From contig NOKP01000043.1 of the NCBI GenBank assembly GCA_002682825.1, positions 62,001 to 126,000 on the forward strand: a DNA stretch of 64,000 bases, written 5' to 3'. The DNA comes from Neonectria sp. B-13 (Eukaryota; Ascomycota; Sordariomycetes; Hypocreales; Nectriaceae). The position numbers and the translations under genes were made by a program. The notes below the pieces were generated by a model. It saw only the letters and a list, made by a program, of their open reading frames with translations, had not been told where the DNA came from and made no database searches. Of this stretch, positions 1 to 11,034 are shown piece after piece. How positions within the stretch are numbered: position 1 is the stretch's first letter; the number at the start of each line of letters is the position of its first letter.

Positions 1-195
1 TAGCTATATAAGCAATCCTGAGCCTGCAGCTACGATACTCTTCTTGAGCATTGAACATAATACTTCAACTTAGCGATAGGATGGATTAAGCGACTTTGGT
101 GCTTCAATTACCACTTTAGAAGGAGTTGGATGGTATCGGGTAGACAGCTACGCCCGATTGCTGGAACGGAAATGAGCTTGCGGGAATTCGAAAGA

Positions 196-205
196 TATAT
201 AAATA
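196..205 (+). promoter_or_regulatory. TATA-like box of the small secreted protein gene
   Basis: A TATATAAATA stretch lies about 100 bases before the ATG at 303, a usual distance for a fungal TATA element. It suggests that the downstream relic once had, or still has, a working promoter. Confidence 0.4.
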
Positions 206-302
206 GCATCTGCTTCCCTCGAATCAAGTCATCCTTCATCACCATCAACACATCAACCATCATAGCAACCCCAAAACAACCACTTCACTCTCAACCAGCA
301 AA

Positions 303-617
303 ATGCACTCCTTCCTCGCCACCCTCACCATGGCCATCCTGGCCCGCGGCGCCCTCGCCGACTGTACCTTCCACGACCATAAGTGCGGGTGGGTTGGCAC
401 CGTCCCCTTCTGCGGCAACCACGCCGACCACAGCGGCCACCTGGGCATTAACCCTCCTCACTAGGGCTGGTTGACTGCCACTAACACTGAGGATGAGAGT
501 ATCAGCGAGCTACCTGACCGTAAGGGCTCCGAGTTTAAGGACTGCGCTAATAACTATGGCAAGGGGTGCTGGACTGGCTATAAGGCTCTTTACTGCGACT
601 TTAACGACAAGAATTAG
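303..617 (+). pseudogene. Small secreted cysteine-rich protein, interrupted by one in-frame TAG
   Basis: The frame opening at ATG 303 encodes a hydrophobic leader ending in a GALA-D type cleavage region, followed by a short cysteine- and tryptophan-rich chain. It meets a TAG at 462-464 and continues open in the same frame to TAG 615-617, giving 104 sense codons in total. Cysteines occur on both sides of the stop (motifs CGWVGTVPFC before it, CWTGYKALYC after it), so both halves look like one secreted protein of effector-like size. The stop is one C-to-T step from CAG. An intron ending at this TAG is possible, since a TTAAC branch-like site precedes it, but the only phase-compatible donor (GTTGGC at 393) is weak and would remove the cysteine motif. 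No function is recognised. Confidence 0.6.
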
Positions 618-1942
618 TTTCTACTAGTCATGGTATGACTGCGGCGGTTGTTTAAGATGGGAGATGCAGGAGCTACCATGAGACACAGGCAACCGCAACT
701 AGGCAGTTCACAATAAAAGCAATATATATCTCGGGAAATAGGGGTATCTTGAATGCAACATAGGGGCTGAATGGTTAATGCTCGCTTAAGTCTAGCACTA
801 AGAAGCCTACTTATTATGAAGTATTATATTATAAGGAAGAGGGGAAGGATTTATATTTTTATTGAAAATCTATATAATGCGCACAGCCAGCCTTATTGCT
901 AATGGCTATAATATACTTTATGCTACCTATAATACTAGTGCTAGTCCTTGTTGCTATTGGTTGGAAATTGTAGGCACCAGGTCTTTCTGCCAAGTAAGAC
1001 CGCTCGCACTTAGCTATAACACTCCCTCCCTCCGCCTAATCCATCCTAACTAAAATAAACACTATAAGTAGGCATAGTAGGGGCCCATTCTGTCTCTTCT
1101 CTGAGGATTTATAATCAGTCAATATTTGATTGATAAGGACCTCTGTATGGTTAGTGTTATTAACTGGGAGTTTGCCTATGCAGCCCTAGCTAAGTTCTCC
1201 TTTGATCCTCCCTAGTGGCTGCTCCTGAGGGCTCTGGATTACTGGCCAGGTGGCGACTATGAGAATTGGATAGAGGCTTATGAGCCTAAGCTTGAGATGT
1301 TTCTCTCTGTACTAGAAGAGGAGGAGAGTAAAGCATAGGCAGACTGAGAAATAGAGGATGGCCTGGAAGGCCTTCCAGGCCTCTTGGTCTTAGCCTTAGT
1401 CTCACCCTTAGATGAAAAGAGCTTATCTCTTTTACAGCAAATGTAAAGACACTGGGAGAGTAAGTTATAAATGATTCACTTTGCATTATGAACTAGCTAG
1501 ACCCTTAACTTTCTATTTTAGAGATATCTTAATCCTAAGTATTTTGGTGAAAATGAGGAAGGTAATTACTATATAAGGCTTCTCCTTCTAAGTCTAGAGT
1601 AGATTAATGCTATAGAGCCATTGTACAATGGAAAATAGAGTAGAGTAAGGAGCGAATCTAGCTTCAGTAGGTAGACAAGGATGCAAAGGCTGAACTAAAT
1701 AAGGTTATGTTCTAAATAGATATTAGTAATGTGGAATACATAGGCTCTAAGCATTGTAAATAGCTTAAGAAATGCCACTTTGTATTTATTTAGGGGTCTA
1801 TATAGTAGTTTGTACTAGATAATCCAACTTACTATGTACTAACTAGTATTAACTCTTCTATAGTTTAAAAGGTTCTAATATTAATAGACATTATTATAGA
1901 ACTATTATAATAAAACTGAGCCTCCCTACAAACTTCTTAACA
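618..1942. other. AT-rich, stop-riddled stretch, probably a RIP-degraded repeat
   Basis: No intact gene is visible. From about 1140 to 1500 one forward frame still reads like protein (tryptophan- and glutamate-rich) but is broken by several TAG/TGA stops; from 1500 to 1900 the sequence becomes TA-rich with TAG very frequent. This looks like a mobile element after heavy C-to-T mutation. I cannot name the element, and the LINE that follows does not clearly extend into it. Confidence 0.45.
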
Positions 1943-3320
1943 TTGTACATTAACTATCTATCTACGCTTGTTGAACAGGAGGTCTTTCAGGGGTCCGGCA
2001 GAAGAACTGACGTGTTCTTGGCAGGGGGTTTCAATCGTCACGACACACTATGGGGAGATGACGAGGTGACGGGAAGGAGGCAAGGCGAAGCTGGACCGAT
2101 CATAGAGCTAATGGGAGAACATGGCCTTCACAGCCTGCTGCCCCGACTCACGAAGACGTGGGAAGACCCAGGAGGTAGAACGAGGACGATTGCCCTGGTG
2201 CTGGCGTCGACGGAGTTGGCGGAGGAGATGACGAGCTGTGGGATACATCTAACAGAGCATGGGTCCGACCATCGGGCGATCCGAACGGAGTTCGACACGA
2301 CACCGCCGGAACGAACGCCCAGCGACACACTGCTATTCAAAAATGCACCTTGGTTGGGGATCAAGGAGAGGGTGAGGACGAAGCTGGAAGCGTTGCCGTG
2401 TGGCGGCACAGTGCAGGCTCAGACGGACAGGGGGATGTCGGTGGTGCTGGACGCGATCAACGACCTGGTTCCCCGAGCCAAGCCGTCGTCTTACGCCAAG
2501 AGATGGTGGACGACGGACTTGACCCGACTGCGGCGGATGTACACGTACTGGCGCAACCAGGGAAGGGCATGCCGGTGACGAGGACGAGATGCAGCAGACC
2601 TGGAGCAAAAGGCCAGAGAAGCGGTAAAGGAGTACCACGACGCGATCAGGAGGCAGAAAAAGGTACACTGGGACAGCTTTCTCGAAGACGGAGCCAACAT
2701 CTGGCAATCGGCCAAGTACCTCTCGCCTGGAGGCGAAGCAATGAGTGATAAGATCCCTCGGGTGGAAGAGAAGGTGATGGTGGCCAAGGCATGGAAAGCT
2801 CCGGGCGAAGATGGACTGCCGGCGATGGTGTGGAAGCAGCTCTGGCCAGTAGTGGGAGACCGAGTGTTGCATCTGTTTCGAACATCCCTGAGAGACGGAG
2901 AGCTGCCGGTCCAGTGGAGGAGCGCGAAAATCATCCCGCTCAAGAAAACCAGGCAAAGACGACTACAAGGTGGCCAAGTCATGGAGACCGATCTCACTTC
3001 TATCGACGCTGGGCAAGATATTGGAAGCGGTCATTGCGGATCGGATCTCATACGCGGTAGAGACATTCGGACTGTTACCTACCAATCATTTCGGCGGAAG
3101 GAAGCAACGATCGGCAGAACAGACTCTCCTGCTCCTTCAGGAGCACATCTACAAAGCGTGGCCCGCTTGCGACACTTAGGGTGAGGGAGACACGGAGGTA
3201 TCTGTCGCCGTTGACGAAGCTGGCACTCGCCTGGGGTGGCGCAGTAGAACGGATGGAAACGATCGAGCCATATGCACTACCACCGTGGCATAGACACATG
3301 GTGGTGGAGTACGATTCAGA
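1943..3320 (+). mobile_element. Degraded Tad-clade non-LTR retrotransposon (LINE) fragment
   Basis: The 1943-2578 frame matches the C-terminal half of the endonuclease/exonuclease/phosphatase domain of Tad-like LINEs: a GFNRHDTLWG block near the start, where the usual acidic GDFN residue reads GGFN, an SDHRAI block, and the KRWWTTDL linker typical of this clade. Pieces of reverse transcriptase follow in two frames (2741-2965 and 2970-3179) with the fingers motif SWRPISLL. The catalytic palm region is missing, and after 3180 a third frame resembles a region lying further downstream in Tad-type ORF2. The element is therefore 5' truncated, internally deleted and frame-broken. It is clearly non-autonomous now. 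Confidence 0.85.
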
Positions 3321-3325
3321 CAAGG

Positions 3326-3436
3326 AGGTGATAACTTTACTCAGCTGAAGTCAGCCATAGGCAGGTGAAAACTTTACTCAGCTGAAGTCAGCCATAGGCA
3401 GGTGATGACTTTTCTCAGCTGAAGTCAGCCATAGGC
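3326..3436 (+). repeat. Three tandem copies of a 37-base unit at the LINE 3' end
   Basis: Units lie at 3326-3362, 3363-3399 and 3400-3436 and differ by only a few bases around AGGTGATAACTTT versus AGGTGAAAACTTT and AGGTGATGACTTT. They sit immediately after the last LINE-derived frame, so they are best read as a tandem 3' tail of the element. Confidence 0.9.
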
Positions 3437-4053
3437 TAGCCTGTACTGGGTCTTGGCCCTTGATTATTGGTCTCAGCTGTACTAGCACTGTGTTGGAGGT
3501 TACGATGTGCTTGAGTAGGGATACATTAGGTGACTTGATTGAGTACAACTGGGCCTGAGACCCGGTCTTTTATGAACAACGGGTCCTGTGGCAGATATGC
3601 TAGGATGCGGCAAATGCACCTTGAGCTAACCCCTTTGGATATGCATAAGAGGTCGAAAATGCCGAGGGAAATGGGGTCCACCTAAGGTATCACGGTGTAG
3701 CTATTCCGTACCGCGACCCTAGCCCTTGACACACTGGAACTATTGAGCACTGTGGCGGCGCAATCGGTTGCGGCTAGAAGCGGGAGAGCCATGGACCGGC
3801 CCGGCCCATTCAAGCCATGAGTACAGGGGTCTTGACGGCGTATTGCCGCACGCTTGCTTACCTTGCACTTATATGGTTTATACATCAGGATCCCATTCTC
3901 TCGCACTCCACGAGGCTGCTCTCCTCTGCCCAAAGCCAGGACAAACAGTTTCTGGGCCATCATTATTCAACAGCCTGGTTGACTGTCCGCCTTCTTCGCT
4001 AAATCCTGCCTGCAAACAGTGCCATTTCGACGAGAACGAATTAGAAGACAACC
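3437..4053. other. Intergenic, no gene seen
   Basis: Only short antisense and overlapping frames without family resemblance. It separates the LINE tail from the ORF starting at 4054. Confidence 0.5.
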
Positions 4054-4917
4054 ATGCCTACTAACCACACAGCAGAATGGGGCAACAAGCTTGCGGACCT
4101 AGTCGTCCAGGAAGTTGCGGCTCCCCCCCCAGCGGAAAATGCAGTTAATGCCCGACTAACGGACATCGACGGCACTGGGATCGCCTCCCTGGTGAGCAAG
4201 CTGACGCAGGCCGCCAAGACGTATGGCGGCTTCGCCCTGATTCTTAAGCACGACACAACGTACAAGGACTTCGAGTGGCTCCAGTTCATCACCCGGCAGC
4301 TCGTTGTTGATGGTGCTGCCATAGCGGGCAACCTAGTCATCAAGACAAACACGACCTCCTATCAATTGGTAAACTCAGCGGTAGAGATCACAGACTACGC
4401 CTTTGTGCCCGGCTCAGAGCCCTCTAACTGGAATACCTGCTGGAAGGTAGACTCTACTATTCTCCCATTTCCCAAACCCTTCTTCCGCGACGGGTACGAA
4501 TACGCCGTCTCCGATGCCCATCATTTGACCGCTATTCTGGACGCTCCGGCTATCATGGCTGGCAAAAACCCGACAAATGCAGAGAAACCCTTGTACGAAG
4601 ATGTCCCGGACGGCTTGGTGGTGATGAAGGACGCGCTGGGTACCGGCGAGGGAATCTCCCGCGCCTACTTCTCGGACTACCTCGTGAAGAAGGTCGACGG
4701 CAAATGGCGCATCTACGCCCGCTTTGACTTCAGCTTGACCTGGAACGCAAGGGATGCGGACAAGAACAACTTCACGCTCCGTTCTTTGAGAACCACCACA
4801 ACCACGTCACTGCTCGATTGCCACATGGCCGCTCTCATGCACAAGACGACGCCGGGCAAAACAGGCACGGAGTCCAAAGAACCCTGGAAGGACTTTCGTG
4901 ACTCGATTCTCCAGTGA
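4054..4917 (+). CDS. Hypothetical protein, 287 residues, single exon, intact
   Basis: A continuous frame from ATG 4054 to TGA 4915-4917 with balanced, GC-rich codon use. It has no signal peptide and no membrane segment. The N-terminal half (about residues 1-120) is alpha/beta-like with a hydrophobic alternating stretch (WLQFITRQL, then AGNLVIKTNTTSYQLV). The second half, about 125-270, is rich in aromatic and acidic residues. I do not recognise the family. It lies between the LINE remnant and the Tc-like relic locus, and is one of the few intact ORFs in the left 12 kb. A recently captured or domesticated accessory gene is possible, but the sequence does not show that. Confidence 0.6.
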   Translation: MPTNHTAEWGNKLADLVVQEVAAPPPAENAVNARLTDIDGTGIASLVSKLTQAAKTYGGFALILKHDTTYKDFEWLQFITRQLVVDGAAIAGNLVIKTNTTSYQLVNSAVEITDYAFVPGSEPSNWNTCWKVDSTILPFPKPFFRDGYEYAVSDAHHLTAILDAPAIMAGKNPTNAEKPLYEDVPDGLVVMKDALGTGEGISRAYFSDYLVKKVDGKWRIYARFDFSLTWNARDADKNNFTLRSLRTTTTTSLLDCHMAALMHKTTPGKTGTESKEPWKDFRDSILQ

Positions 4918-5685
4918 GCCGACCCCTGGAGGGGCTTGAACCTTTTGCGAGGACATGACCCATAGTTTGACTACATGGATGGTAGTTTGTCCAGTATCTT
5001 CACATGCTGAAGACCCGGGTACTCAACACGCCCCCCGTTGCCGACTCTTGTGTCATTTTCCGTGATACGAACCGACCTTAGGATTACGAAGGAGAAACGG
5101 AGAAGGAAGATATAAGAAGGACAGCAACAATATAGTTAATATAATCACTACTATAACTTAAGCGGTAGATCACTTGTAATACTGAATTTTGATTCTGGGA
5201 TAAACAAAATCCTGGGGCGGTCCGAGAACAACCCTACCTATGCGTGAGTGGAGCATGCTTATGGAAGACTGGACATAGGGTTCGTGCGTTAAGTAAAGGT
5301 CCAGGCCATGGCAGAGGTAGCCATCCTTATTGGAGTGACCCTGTTTGAAACACTCTCTTCTAAGGTGAAGAAAAGGCGGATCTGAGAATGCATCATAGGA
5401 TAAGTGGGCGACCTGACCTTGCCGACGCCACGTGTTTCACTGCCAACTTGACTGCGAGATCAACGGTACTTGACACTGGTCACGATGCCTAAGCTGACTC
5501 GGCAAACAAGCAAACAGATGCATTCAAATTCTAACTACCAAAAGACAGCAGTGTATAATTATGACTATACACAAAAGACTTCTTCAGACGAGGACACAAT
5601 CTCCACTTCAACAGCCAGCTATCGTAGCGCCAACACCAATTACACTTCCAATCTCCCACCTCTTACAAGTTGGCACCGTATCCCA
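4918..5685. other. Intergenic, no gene seen
   Basis: TA-rich around 5100-5180, with no recognisable coding sequence. The short frame at 5470-5703 is low-complexity (Ser/Thr/Asn) and overlaps the end of the minus-strand gene. Confidence 0.45.
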
Positions 5686-6690
5686 TCACGGGGGCTCCGT
5701 TGAGACCACCAGATTTGGGAGACCACCAGATTTGGGAATATCTCCACGCGGAAGCTCGGGCAGGACCTCACTCACCCGCCCGATGATCTGCGGCGCCTGG
5801 AAGGACATTTGCAACGCCCCGTCCTTGACCTCCATGTGCTGGCCGGGACTCTTGTTGTTTGTTTTGACCCTATAGAACAGAAAGTTAGCATTATGATGGT
5901 CAGACAGCAAAGGGTCCTCGATGTGAGGCAGTTGACTCACTTTGCCCCAGCACCTCCGCCTATCCCCCAGCATCCAAAGCTCGCCTCTACACTGCTGTCA
6001 GTCTGCAGCACGTGGAGCGCTTCCTCTGCCGCAGATTGGGTACTCTGGAAGGACAGATTCGCATCCGCAGCAACGATGAACGCCATGGGATACGCAGGAA
6101 ACTTTCCGTAGTTGGTTCGCACGTGGCCGTTGTATTCGTTATCGCCGTTTTCCACCCAGTACTTGATCGTCTTGGCACCGGGGCTCAGGAATGTGCCCGC
6201 CGGAATGTCAATGTCAAAGTCCTGGAACAGCTCGGCGTGCAGCCATGGCCGCTTGATGCTGACGACCATTGCGGAGAATGAGCCGCTGATGGTGCACTTT
6301 GACATGAAGTCACTGATGATCTTGTCGTTTTGGAGAAGCTCGACTCCGCCTTGACAGATGAGAAGCACGTCTGAGACTCTGCATGGAAGGCTCCCGACAT
6401 GCCATACTCTTCCTGCTTGTGGTCATTGGTCTGCGCGCTCACCGTGAACGCAATATCAGTCCACACATCGGCTATGCCTAAGTCGCCACGGCCACTGCTT
6501 CCGGCACTGGTATCTGGCTTGCTCTTCTCAATTGCTCCGTTCTTGTCGCCGTTAACCCTAACGATCATGTCTGGAGGATTGTTTCCAGCGAAGCGACCTT
6601 CGAGATGCTGGATTTCCGAGTTCAAGGACGTAATCCGCGAGTTGATCGAGGTTCGCAAGTTGGCTGCTCCACTAGCTGAGAGTTGGGTTG
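5686..6690 (-). pseudogene. C-terminal part of an uncharacterised fungal protein, one-base frame break, one intact intron
   Basis: Read on the minus strand, a frame from about 6690 down to 6332 (a coiled-coil-like segment, then WTDIAFTVSAQT) continues after a one-base shift at the T run 6328-6331 into 6327-5941, which contains SGSFSAMVVSIKRPWLHAEL and a PAYPMAFIVAAD block. It then splices through an intron at 5870-5940 (donor GTGAGT, branch GCTAAC, acceptor CTATAG) into the last exon 5869-5686. The intact intron shows this is real gene sequence. A perfect 17-base tandem duplication (5703-5719, 5720-5736) shifts the frame close to the stop, so the C-terminus may be altered. No start or N-terminus is present: the gene runs head-on into the Tc-like fragment at about 6670-6690. 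I recall similar sequences only as uncharacterised fungal proteins. Confidence 0.6.
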
Positions 6691-7741
6691 TACTCGTCCG
6701 TCTCCGCAGCCTTGTCAACGAGCGGCTGTTCAGCGTATGCAACGACCTCGACGTCCGTGGCCGCCCGGTAAGTTACTCGCTCATCGAACTACTCATCGAC
6801 CCCAGCGACCTCATCTCGCTCGATGGCTAAGGAATTGGCTTCTTGGATGCCATGGCGATGGTCGTCGGCGACCGTGAAAGCCCCCTGCCGCGCCAGCGTT
6901 TCGACGTCCGAGTCCGCCGCGCCCTAAAACTATGCATGGAGCTACGCGGACTTGGTGAACGGGTTCTTTCGGCAATCGAAAGGAAAGAGGGCGAGGCCTT
7001 CAACATGCTTCGAGCGCACTACACTACCACGATCCACCGACTCACCCTGGACATCAAGAAAGCCTTCGACGCCCTGGTGCAGATCCAGCAGACGCGCGTG
7101 CAGGCTGTTCTGAAGGAGCTGGAGTTGCAGTAGGCCGAGATCGACGACGACCCGTGCAGATGGAGGTCTGGTACCGCACCAAGCATTCCAACGAGCAGCT
7201 GTACGATTGGATGGAGAAGAGCCTGCGGTCGCTTTACTTCCAGGTGTATACGCTCGCCCTGAGTGCTGTTCGCCGTGCCGAAAGCGCCCTGTCCTTTGAG
7301 GAGGGCCGCCGAGTCTCGCTGCTCCGGCCGGACGGCTCCTGGGACGCGTCTCGCGATGGGCTCCTCGTGGCTGACCACCTATACCTCGATCTGAAGCAGA
7401 TGGAGAATGCCCAGCTGGAGGGCACCAGCCACGACTACGAAATCTCTAAGACGATGTCGCTGCGCCAGATCGACCGGGAGGACGCTGTCGAGGTACAGGG
7501 TATATCATTGGTATCTAGCAGTTCGACCATGATCAACGGCATCAGTGTTTCAGCTGTAGATAAAGACCAAAAGTGGAATGCTGGAGATGTGGGCGGACGG
7601 AGACTACGGACGTGCAAGGGTTTACAGATGCAGAATCTGAGTGGTTGGGAGATTAAGGCCACGGGCGCTGCGCTGGAAGAAGATACTGCGCACTTCATCA
7701 TTCACTATGTTTCAAAGAAGGTTCAGAAGGCTCGAGGTTAA
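6680..7741 (+). pseudogene. Tc-toxin A-subunit-like C-terminal fragment (relic)
   Basis: The forward frame resembles the part of TcA-type insecticidal toxin subunits that leads into the TcB-binding C-terminal region: a helical stretch at about 6850-7130, then a tyrosine/tryptophan-rich helical segment at 7160-7490 containing YDWM and YLDLK-type blocks. It is broken by an in-frame TAA at 6828-6830, a TAG at 7131-7133 and a one-base frame change in the C run 7151-7153. After about 7500 the match stops and an unrelated tail follows to 7741, so the fragment is joined to other sequence. The N-terminal pore-forming and receptor-binding regions are absent. Known TcA proteins are several times longer and are best known from bacteria; large fungal relatives exist. 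This copy cannot encode a complete protein. Confidence 0.65.
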
Positions 7742-8115
7742 CACTAAGTAGATATATGAGAAGACTTGATTGCTTAGTTTGAGGAGACTTATGGGTGATT
7801 GTAGTGAGGAACTTAATAGTCCCCTATGTATAATCTTAGATATAGCCTTCTAATGTTATATATATGAGTTCCTTGGGTTCTAAGGCTCAAGTAACTACTA
7901 AATATTGTATATAAGCTCTATAGACCTTTATCTAGCTTACCTAATTTATAGACTGTTTTAGCTACCTTAATAGTAGCTATATAGTATATACTATAAATAT
8001 AAATACTTTCTATCTATTGCTTTCTTATATGAATTACCACTTCTAAGACGAGTTATCATTAAAGAGGAAGCTGATTTCACATCTAACAATATAGCTCATA
8101 TACACTTGCAAACTC
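7742..8115. other. AT-rich spacer
   Basis: Strongly TA-rich with many TAG/TATA trinucleotides, no coding signal. It resembles RIP-affected sequence. Confidence 0.5.
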
Positions 8116-9450
8116 TCAAACATTAAACCACATCCGAACAATCCTCAAGGTTCGGCTATACTCGATGTCTATGTACTGCCTCCATGGACTAGCAAGGACA
8201 TGGACCGCGGTGCAGTCCACATCGAAGGCAACTGGCCTTTCTTTATTGACCAATTTCCACATACTAGGGGTGTATCCAACCAAAACAGTGCTAGTACAGA
8301 GACAACCTAAGGCAGCGACTGCTCCTGGTACCACGGGTCCAGAACTATACACATCGTCAAAGTGAGCCAAGTCGCCCAAAAGAGTCCTTTGGTCGCGCCG
8401 CTCATGGCGGAACAGTCCATAAACTTTCCTGACCACAACAGCTAGCGGGGGGGAAACAAAGGCAAACGTGGAAAAAAAGAAGATAGGTGCAAGCATAATA
8501 TTCGCTGGACTGTACGTGGCAAAGGAAGCGTCGTGATATGTGCTGGCGCTCCACCTAGGATTGCTTAATAACCACGGGATCGAACAGAGCTTCTCTGCAG
8601 TGCAGGAAGACTGTCCCGGCGCAGAGGCTATCTGTGACTTCGTACAGTCATTTCTTTGTGTTGTAGAGTCGAGTCCTGGAGGGAAAAAGTCGTGCCAACC
8701 GCGCTAGAGAAGATGGCAGCTTACGATCCACTAGATGATAGCTGTCATCCATAGAATCCAGGATATTACTTTGCGATAAATAGAGTCTTTCTTGAATCTG
8801 CGAGAGAAGGGATGATAGCGCATTTGCTATGCCAACGTCCATGTAGTGATCCAGGCAATGACTGAAACAATGGGTTGATAGTCCGGCCCGGTACACCAGC
8901 GAAAGAATTCCGCCCACCAGAACAGAGTAGCGCCGAAGGTGTAGATAAACGCTGCCCAGTCTTTCAGGCTTGTCCCTTTGCATACGGAGGGATCCCGACG
9001 TGACTGTGTGCTTATCCATGTGTAGGTAGCCCACGCCCCAACGAGCGCTTGGATATTGCAGTCGAACCAAGTCTTCAGGTCGGGAAGTAAGGCAGATGGA
9101 CGTACTGTCGTCGGAATGACCTTGTAATCTTCCAGGCAGCTAGCCATCTCGCACCATGTGTACCAGAGAGGCGACGTATCAGCTTGGTACCCCATGTCCA
9201 ACATGAAGCGATTCTGCTCATCTCCCTGGGGTCTGTACCTAATTGTGTTTCCGAGTAACAAGGTGCAGTTGACCCGTTCAGGGACGCTGTTGGCGCACTC
9301 GCGGAAGCGGGAGCTTTTGTAAAGGGCGAAATCGGGACTGCTCTCGTCGATGCTGGGGCTCGTGTACAGCATAACCATTGCTATGGCAAAGATGCCCATT
9401 TGGATGAGGACGAGGAGCGCAACCATGGCCCAGATGAGAAAACTAAACAT
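8116..9450 (-). pseudogene. Polytopic membrane protein with three in-frame TAG codons
   Basis: One minus-strand frame runs from ATG 9450-9448 to the stop at 8116-8118 (445 codons including the stop) without any frameshift, interrupted only by TAG at 8829-8827, 8733-8731 and 8706-8704. The protein begins with a signal-anchor-like hydrophobic segment, continues with a cysteine-containing loop of about 100 residues, and has further hydrophobic segments near TFGATLFWWAEFF, around the stops (ISWILWMTAII) and in the last third (LAPIFFFSTFAF). Both flanks of the stops are clean coding sequence, and each TAG is one C-to-T step from CAG. An intron removing the last two stops (donor GTAATA) is conceivable, but it would delete a good membrane segment and still leave the first TAG. 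Family not recognised; fungal membrane proteins of this layout are common and uncharacterised. Confidence 0.65.
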
Positions 9451-11034
9451 CCGGCGCTAAAACCGGGGGAGGTATTTTCGGAAGATGTAGTGCCGATCAT
9501 GTAGGCCACGTCGGGGTACTTGCAAGTACGCGCAGAGCTTGGTTGCGTGTGGCTCCCGGACGGCCAACCCTCCAATGATACAGAGTCGTATAATCCTCTC
9601 ATAGCTTTAGCGGGCCCTGATGTGTCCTCAACTGTATGATGAGAGCAGTTCTGGATGTGATAGGTATATGGAGGTCAAATGCAGGGAAGTCACTGCTCAC
9701 TCTAGAAGGCGCCTGGGGATGTTTGAAATGATAGAATGTTAACAAGCGAGCGTGTCCCACACAAGCGGGAGGGGAACAGGTTAAGTAGTTATTGGAAGTG
9801 GAGAAATAGAAGCAATTGTTGAAATAGATTTCGGTGTCTATAAATTGGGGTTCGACTAGGATTGGGGCTGTACTCCAGAGACTTCAGAAACGAGACTGTG
9901 AGGATAACAAACTGAAGACCAACTAACAAGTAGGGCGGTGGGCGGCGGGATAGCAAGCCCATAGTCGCGGCGCCATTGGTGTACAGCAACGGAGTTTATA
10001 GTTGTTTGAGGAAGACGCGGGCCTCATACGCGCCGCCCCGATGGACTGCAACCTAGGCGCTTCGAGCCTGAAAAAGGAAGTGTTTCTATTGGAGAAAGGA
10101 CTTACTGCTTTGTTGCATCCCGGCCCTGGCCCTCCACTATCAAGGCGCAGGAGTCCACTCTACTTGGCTGACCTGTGGACCTACTTGGAACTTTGGGCCA
10201 AACCGCTGCAGGGATTTACGGGACCGTGTCAAGCGTGTTACCACTAGATCCCCGGAACTGTCAGATCTCTGTCCGGCGGGTACTGTTGGGGACCGTTCAG
10301 CCGCGGAAAAGGCCAAGTTCAGACGAGGCTCTGGCTGTAAAGTCGGCCAACCCTGGCTGATTATGCCTCATCCGGTAAACACTCCGCCATGAGACCCGTT
10401 GTAGTTTCTGATGCCCTCCCCGATGATTGGTTGCGTTAGTCTACTAGGTTCCCTCAAGGCAGAATAGAACCCGTTTGTGCAATATCTGGTTGTGCAAGAG
10501 CTAAGCCATGCCATCGCTACGGGCGAGCCAGGCACTCATGCAGCTCTGATGCTGTGTCCCTCTGTCACAAGGGTGTGGGTGAACTTGCCTCATTGGTACA
10601 GCCCCTGGTCGCGTTAAGCACGTTTGGACAAGTAGATTAAGAATGTAAACGCGATCCTAGTAAGGCTGAGTGACGCTCCCACCCTGCTGTGGGGTCGCCA
10701 AGGCTAGGCGTTATATAGTGGGAGCCTGGGAGGCCTGTTCTGGTTCATTCGCTTTGCCGACATTCTTCGAAATACCTCTCACTCCCCTCTCCTTTCCTGG
10801 TCTGCACTTCTCTTGGAACTCAGCGGCATTTTTCTGTCCAGTGCTCCATAGCTGTAGCTCTGGTGGCTCAGATGGGTACACCGCTAGCTGATAGCTCAGC
10901 CGCCACTCTCTATTTTCGAACAACTTGAGTGTAAGCGCAGTGACACAAAACATTGTTCCAGCACTATACCTGTGACTGTTGACTAGGAATCGCCTCCACG
11001 GTAGCTCTGTCGAGCTTCTCCTGTAGTTGGTTTA
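9451..11034. other. No gene recognised
   Basis: Short overlapping frames on both strands without family resemblance, initiator context or splice pattern. The stretch separates the membrane-protein pseudogene from the DUF3723 relic. Confidence 0.45.

Noticed and set aside
2333..2997. Long minus-strand ORFs across the LINE
   Set aside because: Antisense of the LINE reverse-transcriptase region, which reads correctly on the plus strand.
3326..3436. CRISPR-like array
   Set aside because: Units are directly adjacent without spacers, and the organism is a fungus; it is a tandem repeat of a LINE tail.
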